64,000 nt of DNA from Pachyseris speciosa (lineage: Eukaryota > Cnidaria > Anthozoa > Scleractinia > Pachyseridae). Under the pieces are notes generated by a model. It ran no database searches. It was not told the origin of the DNA and saw nothing but the letters and a program-made list of their open reading frames with translations. The position numbers and the translations under genes were made by a program. Below, in pieces: positions 54,232-64,000 of this stretch; the stretch's first letter is position 1, and each line of letters begins with the position of its first letter. The DNA lies in assembly GCA_016490735.1 (NCBI GenBank), contig JAEMWC010000021.1, forward strand, positions 754,501 through 818,500, written 5' to 3'.

Positions 54232-55887
54232 AGGGGTATAGAATGGTCCTTGCAAAATGATGGGTCTCGGCAAATTTTCGGCGTGTCTCGGAATCTCGGC
54301 GTTTGAAACCAGAGTCTCGGAATCTCGGGCTCGTAAAAAGTAAAGAGGGTCTCGGAATTAATCTCGTATTTTGAAATTGAATCTCGCAGTCTCGCAAGCC
54401 AAGCGAAAGTTTAGTCCGAATGAACTGCCCTAATTAACAACAAGACAAAGAATAACTGTGATGAACGGCTTCCTGAACATCGCGAATTAACCTCCTTGGT
54501 TCAACCGTCGTTTGTTGAGAGTACTGCTGAGTATTCACGTCTTCAATTCTTTTACGTTCCCTGAGCCGCGTTAATCTTAACCTCTCAAGTGCCTTATTGA
54601 CGTACTCAGTATGTCACAAACACCGTTAGTACTTTGAAAACCTACAACCTTCCCAAATCTCTTGTTATGGTTGAAATGAACGATTCTTATTGCCAAATGC
54701 TCAATTACGTAGACTTCATCACTTCATAAACTGACCAAAACTCCCAATTTTCATCAAGTATGACCGTTTATTTTGTTGCAAAACCAAAAATGTTTGAACG
54801 CCCATTAACAACACCAAAAATAAGCAACTTTGCCTTTGAGTTTTTCGGACAAAAATATCTTTTGAAGCTAAAATTCTACGTTGGCAGCAAACTTCGACTC
54901 CACTTCTTGAAATCTGTTTCACATTTACCTGCTCACTTGTTTAGCGCGACGCGGATAATGCTTTTGATTTCACTTGCACTCACTGGTCTGTAAGTTTTGC
55001 TTTTGTGACCCAAAGAAATTCTGGGAAGTTCTTGGATAACGGTCGCAAGACAGTCCGCCAATTTTCATTTCAGATATGTTTTAGACCCGTGTCGAGCCAC
55101 CCGCTCCTGCTGGCAAAATATTTCACCGATTGCATTATTTATAATTACAAGTCAAAACTCGCCAAAATTGCCATGACAGGTCCCGGAATCCACTTACAAA
55201 AAACGACTAAAGACACAACCTCACTTCGTGGATTGCCATCACTCGCTCGAATACTTTGAGCGGCCCACTTCGTGTGAAATTGCTTCTCACCTCTGTTTTC
55301 TTTCAAAGGATTGTCTCTGCAAGCAGGGGGCTTCTGAGGTGGAAAATGGCTCGAAAAACACACTTATAAATCAAATAAGCAACGAATTGTAGCTGCAGTG
55401 TTCGTTTAGAAATAAACGACAGCTAGCGTGACAAGCGTGACAACAAAGATAGAGCCTTCGGTGTTATGGACCAGCGAAATTGCCGTGGTAACCCCTTATA
55501 TGGAATGCGAGGTCGTCTTGACCTCCTACCCTCAGGAAGTGCAAAATGTTGGCAACGATGAGGAGGGGCAGGGTGGAGGGGACGTGCCTGAGAAGGGATA
55601 TCGGAGAAAATGCTACGGGATGCCTCAAAAACAAATCCAAGCAAAGTACACCTCCTGCGTTATCTGTGAGTGGTTTACACCGGTCCCGATTTATCAAGAA
55701 ATAATTTCTAGTACGTGCTATGAAAGTCCCGCGCTCGGATTTCTAGATCACGGCGTCTCGTGCTCGAAATTTTGGAATCCCAACGTCTCGCGCTCGGATT
55801 TGAAAAAACAGTTAAGTCTCGGTCTCGGATTTTAAATGAGGGTCTCAGCGTCTCGGCGAGTCTCGGATTTTACCATTCTATACCCCT
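54232..55887. mobile_element. Element D with 6-bp duplication and direct GTCTCGG iterons
   Basis: Ends AGGGGTATAGAATGGT on both sides; flanks CATTCT at 54226-54231 and 55888-55893. Near each end there are several GTCTCGGA(A/T)T iterons, in the same + strand orientation at both ends although the termini are inverted. Short frames inside (54760-54993, 55428-55835) show no domain. Confidence 0.85.
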
Positions 55888-55897
55888 CATTCTTTAA

Positions 55898-55922
55898 CCC
55901 TTTCACCACCAAGGGGGACTTA

Positions 55923-55965
<43 letters not shown>

Positions 55966-55991
55966 AGGGGAGGCCTTTGGTGGTGAAAGGG
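55898..55991. mobile_element. 94-bp mini-MITE, TTAA-flanked
   Basis: CCCTTTCACCACCAAGG and its exact inverse at the right, flanked by TTAA. Inner ATTTTACTCGTCAAAGG is shared with 14625-14705. It abuts element D's target duplication. Confidence 0.85.
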
Positions 55992-56339
55992 TTAAACAGG
56001 ACAACTTTGTTATGAATGATAAATGATAGAGAAGGGAAACTACTGCAAACAGAATAATTCACATATTCATAGATGAAAAGCAACAACTTTTGCATCACAA
56101 CAAGCCAATACAGCAGCAATATTTGTGCAGCTTAACAGTCGAAATTTCGCTCACGCGAGTGGCCTATCCAGACAAACAGTAAGTAAATAAAATTTTTGTT
56201 ACCGTTGATTTTTTTAGTGGGGGTCAGTAGGGGTAGTCCATGGACCGGTCCATAAAGTAGTCCATGGACCCCGTCAGTAGTGGGGTCCATGGACCGGGGG
56301 TCAGTGTTTTCGGGTCACCCAGGTAAAAATAGACTCAAT

Positions 56340-57291
56340 CACTTTTTACGAAAAAAACATACGTTATCCGTGTCTGCGAAAAGCCACGACAACTGCAACA
56401 ACGAAGACAGAAAGAAACGAAAACGGTTGGAAGATAAACACAAGCGTCAAGCGAGCGACATAACAAACCGTAAGTCGATCCAATAGACATCCGGTTGCAG
56501 CGTCGCTCCGTGTATGTTTATCGTCGAATTGTTTTCGTTTCTGTCTGTCTTTGTTGTTGCCGTTGTCGTGGCTTTTTCACAGACACGGATAGCGTACTTG
56601 AGAATGCTTCAATTGATTTTCCGCTCGTTTATCGTAGAAGAGAACTGGGGCACTTGTAATGACTGTGAACTCTGAGGTAAGCCAGAATTTATCCTTGAGA
56701 CTTGATTCAGCCTCAAATCATTTTTTATGTTGTTGTTTTACTTTTTCTAGTGAATTTTACAGGGGATCAGTAGGGGGATCAGTAAGGGGATCAGCAGGAG
56801 ATCAGTAAACGGGAGATCAGTAAGGGGCACCGGCCAACGAGCCAAATCAACCAAAAGCTGTGGAAACGCATTTTTAATTACCTTATGGTGTTTGAAGTCT
56901 GTTTTAAGTGATGTTTTCATAAGCTAGAAGAAGTTCATCTGTTCGGACTCCCTAGCTGAAATTTTAATTGCCCGAAAATGTTAGGGAACATAATCTTCCT
57001 TTGAGAAAATGCAAGCTGAAATGAACTTTCCACGAACTTTCTAGGGAACTATTTTCTTTCCGAAAATGCTAGCTGACGTTTTTGACTGCCAAAAACAGCA
57101 ATTACGACCTTTTCGAAAACTTAGGAGCTATGATTTCCCAATTGCGAATCTTTTAGGCCACGTTTTAGTTACGAAAATCCGAGTGCACTCTTTAATCGAC
57201 GTCGAAAACCCAAGGCGAATTACTCTCCACCGAACAGATATCTACCGAAACTTGTCGTTGGGTGCCCCTGATCAGTGTTTTGTCGAAGCCC
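56340..57291. mobile_element. Rearranged family C copy with later insertion
   Basis: The right end (GATCAGTGTTTTGTCGAAGC at 57269-57288) and the GGGGATCAGTAAGGGG array (56760-56828) match family C, but 56829-57260 interrupts the array. That insert has GGGGCACC...CAACGA ends inverted at the right, so it is itself element-like. The left interior (56350-56690) is an inverted duplication: 56358-56440 pairs with 56513-56605 (AAGCCACGACAAC, GAAGACAGAAAGAAACGAAA). Confidence 0.7.
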
Positions 57292-57394
57292 ACATAAAAC
57301 AACCGGCACAGTTCAAATTGCAGTAAGCTAAAAAAACAAGCTTACATGTCATAAGTTAGCGCGACCTGACATTCACGCTCAGCTACATAAAACG

Positions 57395-57690
57395 GTTTGG
57401 ATTGTCCGCCTGAGGTTTCATAAGATAAAGCGGTGATCATCAATTCGGCGTTTTGCACAATAACCACACCAAAGGAAACGTGTTTACAACCACAGTTCAA
57501 GAACAAACCGTGTGTAAATCCAATCTTACCTCACTCAGTGCTGCGTCTAACAGTGAAAATCCGTTCAGTTCCCCGAGAGGAAATGTATCTCCTTTGAGTG
57601 CAAGTGCCAGCCAAACCTGATGTTTTGACTTCAGGGTATGTTAGTAAAGAAAACATAGATGGCCTCGGATATATATTAGATCACAGATCA
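57395..57690. repeat. Diverged dispersed repeat, partner 29540-29830
   Basis: See partner; about 70 percent alike by eye. Confidence 0.55.
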
Positions 57691-57798
57691 CAAACCTATT
57701 TAATTTAGAATCGACTCAAGTACCGCGTGACTCGTGTTTCGTGTCGTGTTTGCATATCGTGACAAGCTCGTGACTGGGTTGTCTCCTTCGCAGCCGCT

Positions 57799-57868
57799 CG
57801 GGCCGGAGTCACGCAGCGCTCCCCGTCCCCACTTGGGGACGGGGAGCGTTGCGTGACTCCGGCCCGAC
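57799..57868. repeat. Strong GC-rich hairpin
   Basis: GGGCCGGAGTCACGCA(G/A)CGC then TCCCCGTCCCC on each side of a 4-base loop (CTTG); 33-bp arms with one mismatch. Possibly a tiny MITE; it could also be a structured RNA if transcribed. Confidence 0.9.
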
Positions 57869-58284
57869 TGGGTAGTGACTGGGTAGCTCAGCAGTAATTT
57901 GTCACTCTGCACTGATATTTGCATCGATTTTCAAATTACTTATTTTGTGTAGAATTGGTATCTACTTGTTTAGAAGGCATTCAATAAATTTTGTGAAAAG
58001 GTTTAACCAGCGTGAACGACATTTGCAGACTACCTTGAAACGCAGTTTTTGTCTTAAAATAGTTTTTGTATCAAACTAAAACAAATGCATTAAAACTTTA
58101 TTATTTAATACAGAACAGCAAACAGTATTGTGTGTTTGAGTGTATATTTGTAGAAAAAACCAAACCAACTGGACCTTATAAAGTTGATTTCGTAAAAGGG
58201 AATAGGGTGACTAATTACAAAATTACTAAACCCGACTTCCAAACAGGGGACTTATTACAGATAGGGGCTTAAAAGAGAGAGGGG

Positions 58285-58301
58285 AGGGGGGGGGGGGGGG
58301 C
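58285..58301. repeat. Poly(G) tract in a GGGGCTTAAAAGAG repeat
   Basis: Two GGCTTAAAAGAG copies flank the G run. Confidence 0.8.
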
Positions 58302-58409
58302 TTAAAAGAGCTTTTACGGTAAATCCTACAGTAAAAGAACCACTATGTAATAATAAAATAAAACTACAAAGTGGAGCCTGAGCGATTACTTTGAAAACAT
58401 CAGATTGTT

Positions 58410-58555
58410 GTTATAAATAGAAATAGTTTGCCGGCAGGGATTCTTTTAAAGTCTTCAAAGTTGTTTGCTTTTTAGCTTGAGTCGGAAGGCTGTTCCAGAG
58501 TTTTGCACCACGATAGTGAAAACTACGTTTCCCTGCTTCAGAAAGGGGCCTGGAG
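58410..58555 (-). pseudogene. LINE C-terminal coding fragment
   Basis: On - 'GKRSFHYRGAKLWNSLP' then a lysine-rich stretch, 'LKTLKESLPANYFYL' and a stop at about 58412. This is the usual C-terminus of CR1/L2-like RT proteins. Truncated upstream. Confidence 0.75.
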
Positions 58556-58617
58556 TGTATCGATTTCTACCAATCATATCATTTCTAACGATTTATACCG
58601 ATAAATTGGCGCCAAAA

Positions 58618-58855
58618 ATTTGTGTGAGAGTGTTCAATTGCGTTCGATTTCCGAACTAATCGAATCCAATCGAACTCAATCGAACACAATCACCATGCAT
58701 GCCATCCAGTCTCGAGTCTAATGGGATTGAACCTAATCAAACTCAATCGAACTTGGTCGAACGTTCGATTGCGATTGCTAAACCTTCTTTGTGAGAGTTC
58801 AATTGTGTTCGATTGCCAAAATCAATCGAACCCAATCGAATGACTGGGGCTCGAT
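58618..58855. repeat. AATCGAAC(C/T)C iteron cluster with two direct copies
   Basis: TTTGTGAGAGT(G)TTCAATTG at 58618 and 58789 each lead into TTCGAT...AATCGAACCCAATCGAA series. GTTCGAT/ATCGAAC units occur in both orientations between them. Confidence 0.8.
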
Positions 58856-58859
58856 AACG

Positions 58860-60500
58860 TTTGATCGATTAGTCACGTTGGGAGACAATAGACTGTTAGA
58901 AATCGTAAATTTCTCTACAGATTACAAGATCCAATGCACGGTACAAAACTGTTAGGAGAAAAAACGAAGTATTGCCCAGAAACTGCGCGAGTAATCTAAT
59001 TTAATTGTTTTGAAAAGTGCCAGGGGAACTATCACTTGGTTGTTATTATCACATAATTTGCTAAATTTTTAGCAATCACAGGAAAACAAGAATATTTGAA
59101 TTTTTTATTCAACGTGAATTATTGAAAGGGCATGAGTATTTCATGTGACATAGAAAGACTCAATACTGAGATCAGAATACCCCTCTTTAGAATATCTTAT
59201 TCTCAGCCAGAATAAAATCTCATAAATTTGTCCAGCTTCACGAGACTTGTAAAAACTAGAACCTGAAAGCTGCATTGCAGCTGTGTTTGTCGGCAGCTGT
59301 AGACTGACAGGGTCTAAAAAAGACGGTCCTTGGAAACCCTATCGGTCGAAGGAACAGAAGTCTTCAGAGGGTGTAACTAGTTATTTCCACGGAGACGGGG
59401 AAGGGGTAGACGGCCACTTAGCAGAGAATCAACCTCTTAGCCTGCATACGGGCTCTTCATTTGGGCGCGAAGTCTTGATTTTGCGCTTGAGACAGGCTCT
59501 TCATTGGGGCGCGAAGTCTCAATTTTGCTTGAGATTTGCACGCGGTCAAAAGCTAATCAAATGAACAGCCTGTGTGCCTGAGACCTCCCGACATTTTTTT
59601 CCAACCCACCCTCTCCGGTTTGGCTAAGATTTGATTCCATCCTTGTCATTCAAGAGAACAGAAAAAATGAAATATAGAAGCCTTGAGATTGAGATAGTCG
59701 GTTTACAAATAGAAGCCTACAGATAGTCGGTTTACTTTAGTTGCTGAATGGGGTAGGATTTCTGAATATGACTACATAACGTGGATAGAACTCAAATCTT
59801 AGCCTGATGGGACCAGAGTGATTAAAGGATGGGGAGATAGAAACAAATTCTCGAGTACGCGGCTTTTTACCCCTCCCTGCTGAGATTGCGTTGGTGTCAG
59901 ACCAAACACTGAATTTAATATCAGCGACCGTCTTTCACAAGCAGTTAACCTTGTCATCCTGTAAACATCAGAGGAAACATCTCCCACAAGCAGGTCGAAA
60001 CAATATTTACATTCTATTTATGCTGTTTACTTTGTTGGATTATCTTTTCGTAAGAATCTTTAACCTCAGAAATTTGCGACGAAAAGGGAGACTTGCCTTT
60101 CATGAAACGCAAAGCTGGCGGTTGCTCAGTAATTTCGATAATAACAACCCGTTTCTTGACAATTTCTTCGAACTAAGTTTTCAGCGAAGGGATCCAAAAA
60201 GATCCCACTGCGCCAACTTGCATAAACATGCCTTCACACGCCATAGAGCGAGCAAGGAACACAGGGAATAAACGTACAAGAAATCGGCGTTTAAAGTATT
60301 GCCCTGCATGTAGGCTAAGTTTAATCTGTAGCTATTGGTAGGTACCCTTGGGGGAAAGAAGAGAACATTTGTTTTTGAAACCTACGTACGTTTACTGAGC
60401 AAAGACACCTGACCTGACAAAGACTGACAACAAGGCATCTGATAGGAACCAACTGCAATCTACTGCCTTGGGCGTACTAACCACATCCTCAACATTAAAA
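58860..60500. other. No gene supported; short duplication at 59455-59540
   Basis: GGCTCTTCATT(T/G)GGGCGCGAAG with TCTTGATTTTGCGCTTGAGA occurs twice in a row. The open frame at 59891-60271 lacks motifs. The region just before 60514 would contain the protease promoter; no clear TATA box is seen. Confidence 0.5.
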
Positions 60501-60513
60501 GATCACTTAGTTC

Positions 60514-63102
60514 ATGAAAGCAGCTCCGAGTAAGATGCTCTTCGCGAAGATACTGGGTTTGTTGATTGCGCTTTTCTCAACCAATGGCGTTTTAGGTACT
60601 ATATCAAGTCTTCTGTTACACTTTACTCCTTCAAAGTTTAAAAATTGTTCAAAAAGAAATGTTTTCTCAGTATAGTATTTTTTTATTCAGTTCTTTCGGC
60701 AGATGAGAGATTAACAATACAAAGAAAGCCAGTCAGTATAGATACGTTCTCGAGAGCTATGGTATGAATAATATATGGTCGCATTTTTAAAATTTTATCA
60801 AGATCGAGATAAATTTAACTACAGTTTTCGATTTGATGATTTGAGATCGAAACAAGTTTAAAAAAAAAAAAAGTTGAAAAAATATACCACCGTTCAGTGA
60901 GCCAAGTGCCGGGAAGTAGCAAACATGGTTATTTCGTTTTAGAAAAACGATTACTAAAGCTTTTGAAGAGGATTTTGGAAAAGAACTGACGTACATGTAC
61001 ATTTAAAATATTTGGCAATACAGACAGATAACGCAATATGTGTGTTAATATTTAAATGTCATTTTACATACGGTATTTGATTTTTCAGTTGTAGCTTATA
61101 GAATATCACGAACATGGCATTTCAGGCATAAGATTTGGGAACGGCCTTGAATGATTTTGGACAGTTCTAACGCTCGTGGGAAAGAAATGTGCCCCATGAT
61201 TATTAAAAATACAGCAGAGATTGCGAGAACAAACAGTACCGATATTCAAAGGGTACCGAGAAAGCGGATGCCGATACCACTATCGAAGGCCCATGCCATG
61301 TTATCGATTTCACTGTTTTTCGTCCCACGCCTAATGTCCCTGTTCCATTTTTTCTCTGTCAGCGGAATGTGGCAAGCGACCCATCCTCCCTCGTGTAGTT
61401 GGCGGAACAAATGCGGTTCCTAACTCATGGCCATGGCAGATATCGTTGCGGGTAGTTTCCCGAGGGAAGCTCTATCACATTTGTGGCGGGTCACTCATTT
61501 CTCCAACTCATGTAGTTACTGCCGCTCACTGTGTTTTGCAGAATGCTGCGCCCAGTCGGTACAAGATTGTTGTTGGTAAGAACCACCGAGACAGGGTGTA
61601 AAATAATCTCGTGTTAGGCGGGATTGGGATTCTGGGATTCGAAATGTGCGATGTGGTTGGCGAGGTGTGGGACTGGGGGTGTCGGGGGTATGAAATGCAG
61701 GTTGCGGGATTCAGGATGGAAGATGCGTGGTGCGGGATCCGGGATCTGGGTTTTGAGACTGTAGCTATGATTGCTTATATATTCTATATCTTGTACGCTG
61801 AATGTAGTTCAAGGTAGTTTACTCCGGTTTGAAAACTGCTACGCCAGTGCAAGTAAGAATAAACTGTGTTGCTCTGCACGATGCAACATATAGGATAAAG
61901 AGTGATGCGGGACTATGGGATTGAGGCTATAGGATGTGAGATGGTGATGGGCACGAGATTCGGGAAATAGGACGTGATATGTGGGATGTAGGATACGAGA
62001 AATGGGATGTCAGGTGGAGAGAACGGGATCCGACAATCCATGAGATGGGATTTAAAATGAATGGGGTGGGATTTGGGAATGGGATGTGACACGCGTGGAA
62101 CGGGATTCGGGAAATAGATGTGAGATATTTGGAAAACAGATTTGAGATGGGGAACTGGGATTCAGGAAATGTTGTTTAGCCCAAAATAATTTTTTCGCTT
62201 AACTAAATCTTTGCACCTATTCGAACGCATTGCACCCTTTAAAACAAATCTTGACTTTTTTATAGGCTGATTTGCACCGCGGCAAGTCTTTGTAAACATG
62301 CATGCAAATCAGTTTGTGACGTTAAATCAGTAATAGACCCATGCCCCTTACTAGATCGGTCGTGGGACAGACGATGGCTTTACAGCCTATAAAAAGTCAA
62401 GATTTGTTTTAAAAAGGCGCAAAAAGGCGCAATGCGTTTCGAACAGGTGCAAAGATTTATTTAAGGGAAAACAATATTTTGGGGCTGGGTATAATTTAAG
62501 ATACGGGGCCGGGATTCGGAAAATGGAATGTGGGATGCGGATATGAGATGCATATGCATAGCGAAAATACCATAGCCAGGGATGTGGATATGACATGTTC
62601 TTTGTAAAATGATTAAAGGATTCTCGACTCAGCAATCTATCGCAGAAGCCATAGATCACCGCTTTCGCGATCTTTCTTCTTCAGGTGAACACGACCAAAC
62701 GGTATCAGAAGGCAATGAACAGGTGATCGACGTGACAGCAGTCTGTTACCATAAAAAGTTTGCTTTGAACCATTTGCGCCATGACATTGCAGTTCTTACG
62801 CTGTCTAAAGCTGCAGTCTTGAGTGACAAAGTTGGTACTGTTTGTTTACCAAAGAGCGGGCAGCAGCTGGCTCCTGGGACCAAGTGCTATATCACTGGTA
62901 TGTGGAAAACTGCGAAACCGTTTTCTTATAACCGTGAAACTCACAAAGAAAAACGCAAATAACCGAAGGTGTGAGCGAACTCGCGCGGCGCGTTGCGTGC
63001 GTTCATCCTCGAGCGCGAGCCTCGCATGCGTCGTGGGGCATAATTTTATGATCATCATGATCATCATCATCATCATCATCAAATCAAAAATCAAATCAAA
63101 TC

Positions 63103-63133
<31 letters not shown>

Positions 63134-63747
63134 TGCTCATTATTGTCCGACCCTTCAATGTTTTGAGGTTGAAAACCATGATTGCCGCTTTATCATACAT
63201 TATTATGCAACTTAGCATTTCCAAATTCCACTTTCCGATTGTATTTAGTATCTACACGATACCCCTAAACAACCTCTTATGTCGAGTTTCTACAGTTCTT
63301 TTCTATTTTCCCGTTCTTTGCATAAAATCCGTAGGTTGGGGCAGATTGATTGGCGGAGGCAAACCAGCAAGCATTCTACAGCAAGCTGCAATGCCTGTGG
63401 TGAATCATCAGACATGCGCAGATGCTAACAAAGGTTTAGCGACAGTGGATCAGCAGAGTATGGTCTGCGGGGGCTACGCTACTGCAGGAAATGTAATTAG
63501 CGGTTGTCAGGGTGACAGTGGAGGACCTTTTGTATGTGAGGAAAATGGTCGGTTTGTTCTCCATGGGGCTGTGAGCTGGGGGAATCCTCAGTGCGAAGCA
63601 GAAAAGACCTATACGGTGTTTGCACGAGTTAGCTCCTATGTGGACTGGATCAAGCATAAAATGGAGATCGGAGGTCAGCTGGTAGTTCTTTTTATTGCAA
63701 TATTGTGGATCCAGGTGGTACTTTTCAATGCAAAACGTAATTTCTAA
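60514..63747 (+). CDS. Chymotrypsin-like S1 serine protease, five exons, about 321 aa
   Basis: Exons 60514-60595, 60691-60735, 61363-61575, 62685-62897 and 63335-63747; all joins are phase 1. The first encodes a signal peptide ([10 protein letters not shown]... hydrophobic L-G-L-L-I-A-L-F). 'RVVGG' at 53-57 is the zymogen activation site. The triad is H98 in 'TAAHC', D147 in 'HDIAVL' and S246 in 'GCQGDSGGP'. Residue 189 (chymotrypsin numbering) is S240 and residue 216 is glycine in 'SWGN', predicting chymotrypsin-like preference. Cysteines fit the usual S1 pattern, including C45 (linked propeptide). After the protease fold (to about 292) comes a hydrophobic stretch '[16 protein letters not shown]' and basic residues, so the enzyme may be membrane-anchored. 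The small exon 2 donor (GTATAG) is the least sure; the alternative GTATGA at 60761 breaks phase. A poly(A) signal follows. Likely digestive, venom-associated or extracellular processing role; not decidable. Confidence 0.93.
61600..62175 (+). repeat. GGGAT-rich minisatellite in protease intron 3
   Basis: Loose repeats of GGGAT(G/T)(T/C)GGGATT(C/T)GGGAAAT. It continues at 62488-62590, split by the foldback at 62180-62487. The frame 61611-61817 is a by-product. Confidence 0.85.
62180..62487. mobile_element. Foldback/MITE in protease intron 3
   Basis: TTTGCACCTATTCGAACGCA, AAAACAAATCTTGACTTTTT and TATAGGCTG on the left are inverted at 62385-62480. Arms about 95 bp, spacer about 110 bp; inserted into the GGGAT minisatellite. 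Confidence 0.85.
63045..63134. repeat. (ATC)n with (AATCA)n microsatellite in protease intron 4
   Basis: Two ATC runs are separated by AATCAAATCAAATC units. Confidence 0.95.
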
Positions 63748-63858
63748 AATTGTCGAAAATCTGAGTCCTCCCAACAGGAGTCCAACCTATCTCTTACCGA
63801 TTTCTAGCTCGGATTTGATGCTCTATTGAGCTACAAGAGACTAGTGGAAGCTGGGTAT

Positions 63859-63864
63859 AATAAA
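63859..63864 (+). terminator. Poly(A) signal AATAAA of the protease gene
   Basis: AATAAA lies 112 bp after the TAA stop; this supports exon 5 as the last exon and the hydrophobic C-terminal tail as real. Confidence 0.6.
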
Positions 63865-64000
63865 CTTCGACGCCCGTCGCTGGAACTCGGAAACTCTTGT
63901 TTCATTTATTTTCACTCTTACAACTATTTTTACTTTTATCATAGTTTATCGCTGCATAAAAGAAATCGGCGCGGCTACACTTTGCTTGCACCAATCCCGT

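Larger units (their letters stand above)
53763..56320. mobile_element. Foldback element, family B (GGTCCATGGACTAC arrays), 10-bp duplication
   Basis: Arms of about 185 bp (53763-53950 and 56145-56320) begin GGGTGACCCGAAAACACTGA and carry GGTCCATGGAC-type palindromic units. Further in they read TACTTACCGTTTGTCTGGAT and AGGCCACTCGCGTG. Flanks AGGAAAAAAT (53753-53762) and AGGTAAAAAT (56321-56330) differ at one base. It contains element D (54232-55887) and a mini-MITE (55898-55991). Confidence 0.9.

Noticed and set aside
59891..60271. 126-codon frame upstream of the protease
   Set aside because: No motif, no splice logic linking it to 60514; likely chance.
62823..63215. 130-codon frame overlapping protease exon 4
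   Set aside because: Shadow frame extended by the (ATC)n microsatellite; exon 4 reads in another frame.

Overview
The window looks like nuclear DNA of an anthozoan cnidarian, most likely a stony coral. It is AT-rich, the genes are intron-containing with standard GT-AG splice sites, and the gene density is low. The two clear host genes have cnidarian/metazoan architecture. Most of the sequence is a nest of DNA transposons, MITEs, foldback elements, SINEs, non-LTR retroelement tails and Penelope-like pieces. There is no bacterial-style operon and no rRNA, CRISPR array or free-standing tRNA gene. The species cannot be fixed from sequence alone.

Region 1 (1-7.2 kb): a block of about 2.3 kb is present twice in direct orientation (1-2296 and 3925-6611). 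A 363-bp foldback element sits only in the second copy, so the first copy serves as the empty site. Three copies of a 140-152 bp tandem unit with CGT triplet runs follow. Region 2 (7.2-15.6 kb): an array of 20-bp repeats lies 57 bp upstream of an integrase-like (IS3/rve-type DDE) gene on +. A probable SAM-domain gene lies convergently on -. Region 3 (15.6-22 kb): a Harbinger-like element with TTA target duplication, then a decayed element of the ISL2EU/IS4EU type with a THAP-DDE transposase on + and the SWIM-zinc-finger partner on -. Region 4 (22-27.4 kb): a palindrome, a Penelope-like remnant with GIY-YIG and hammerhead motifs, a RecQ-like helicase pseudogene, and a large nested palindrome with a well-formed hammerhead ribozyme in each arm.

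Region 5 (27.4-42.9 kb): a small two-exon gene whose intron holds a tRNA-derived SINE, then LINE, piggyBac-like, MITE and simple-repeat material. Region 6 (43.1-48.5 kb): a complete four-exon cytosolic sulfotransferase gene on -, whose introns carry several MITEs. Region 7 (49.3-57.3 kb): a nest of foldback elements. Three families with different terminal arrays share a terminal core AAAACACTGA(C/T)CCC and have 9-10 bp target duplications; a fourth element with a 6-bp target duplication sits inside one of them. Region 8 (60.5-63.9 kb): a five-exon secreted or membrane-anchored chymotrypsin-like serine protease on +, with intact catalytic triad and a poly(A) signal.

The genes do not form one pathway. 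The clear host genes are the sulfotransferase and the protease; the integrase-like and SAM-like genes may be domesticated or mobile. All exon models were made by eye from splice signals, phase and family motifs; similarity statements are visual, not computed.
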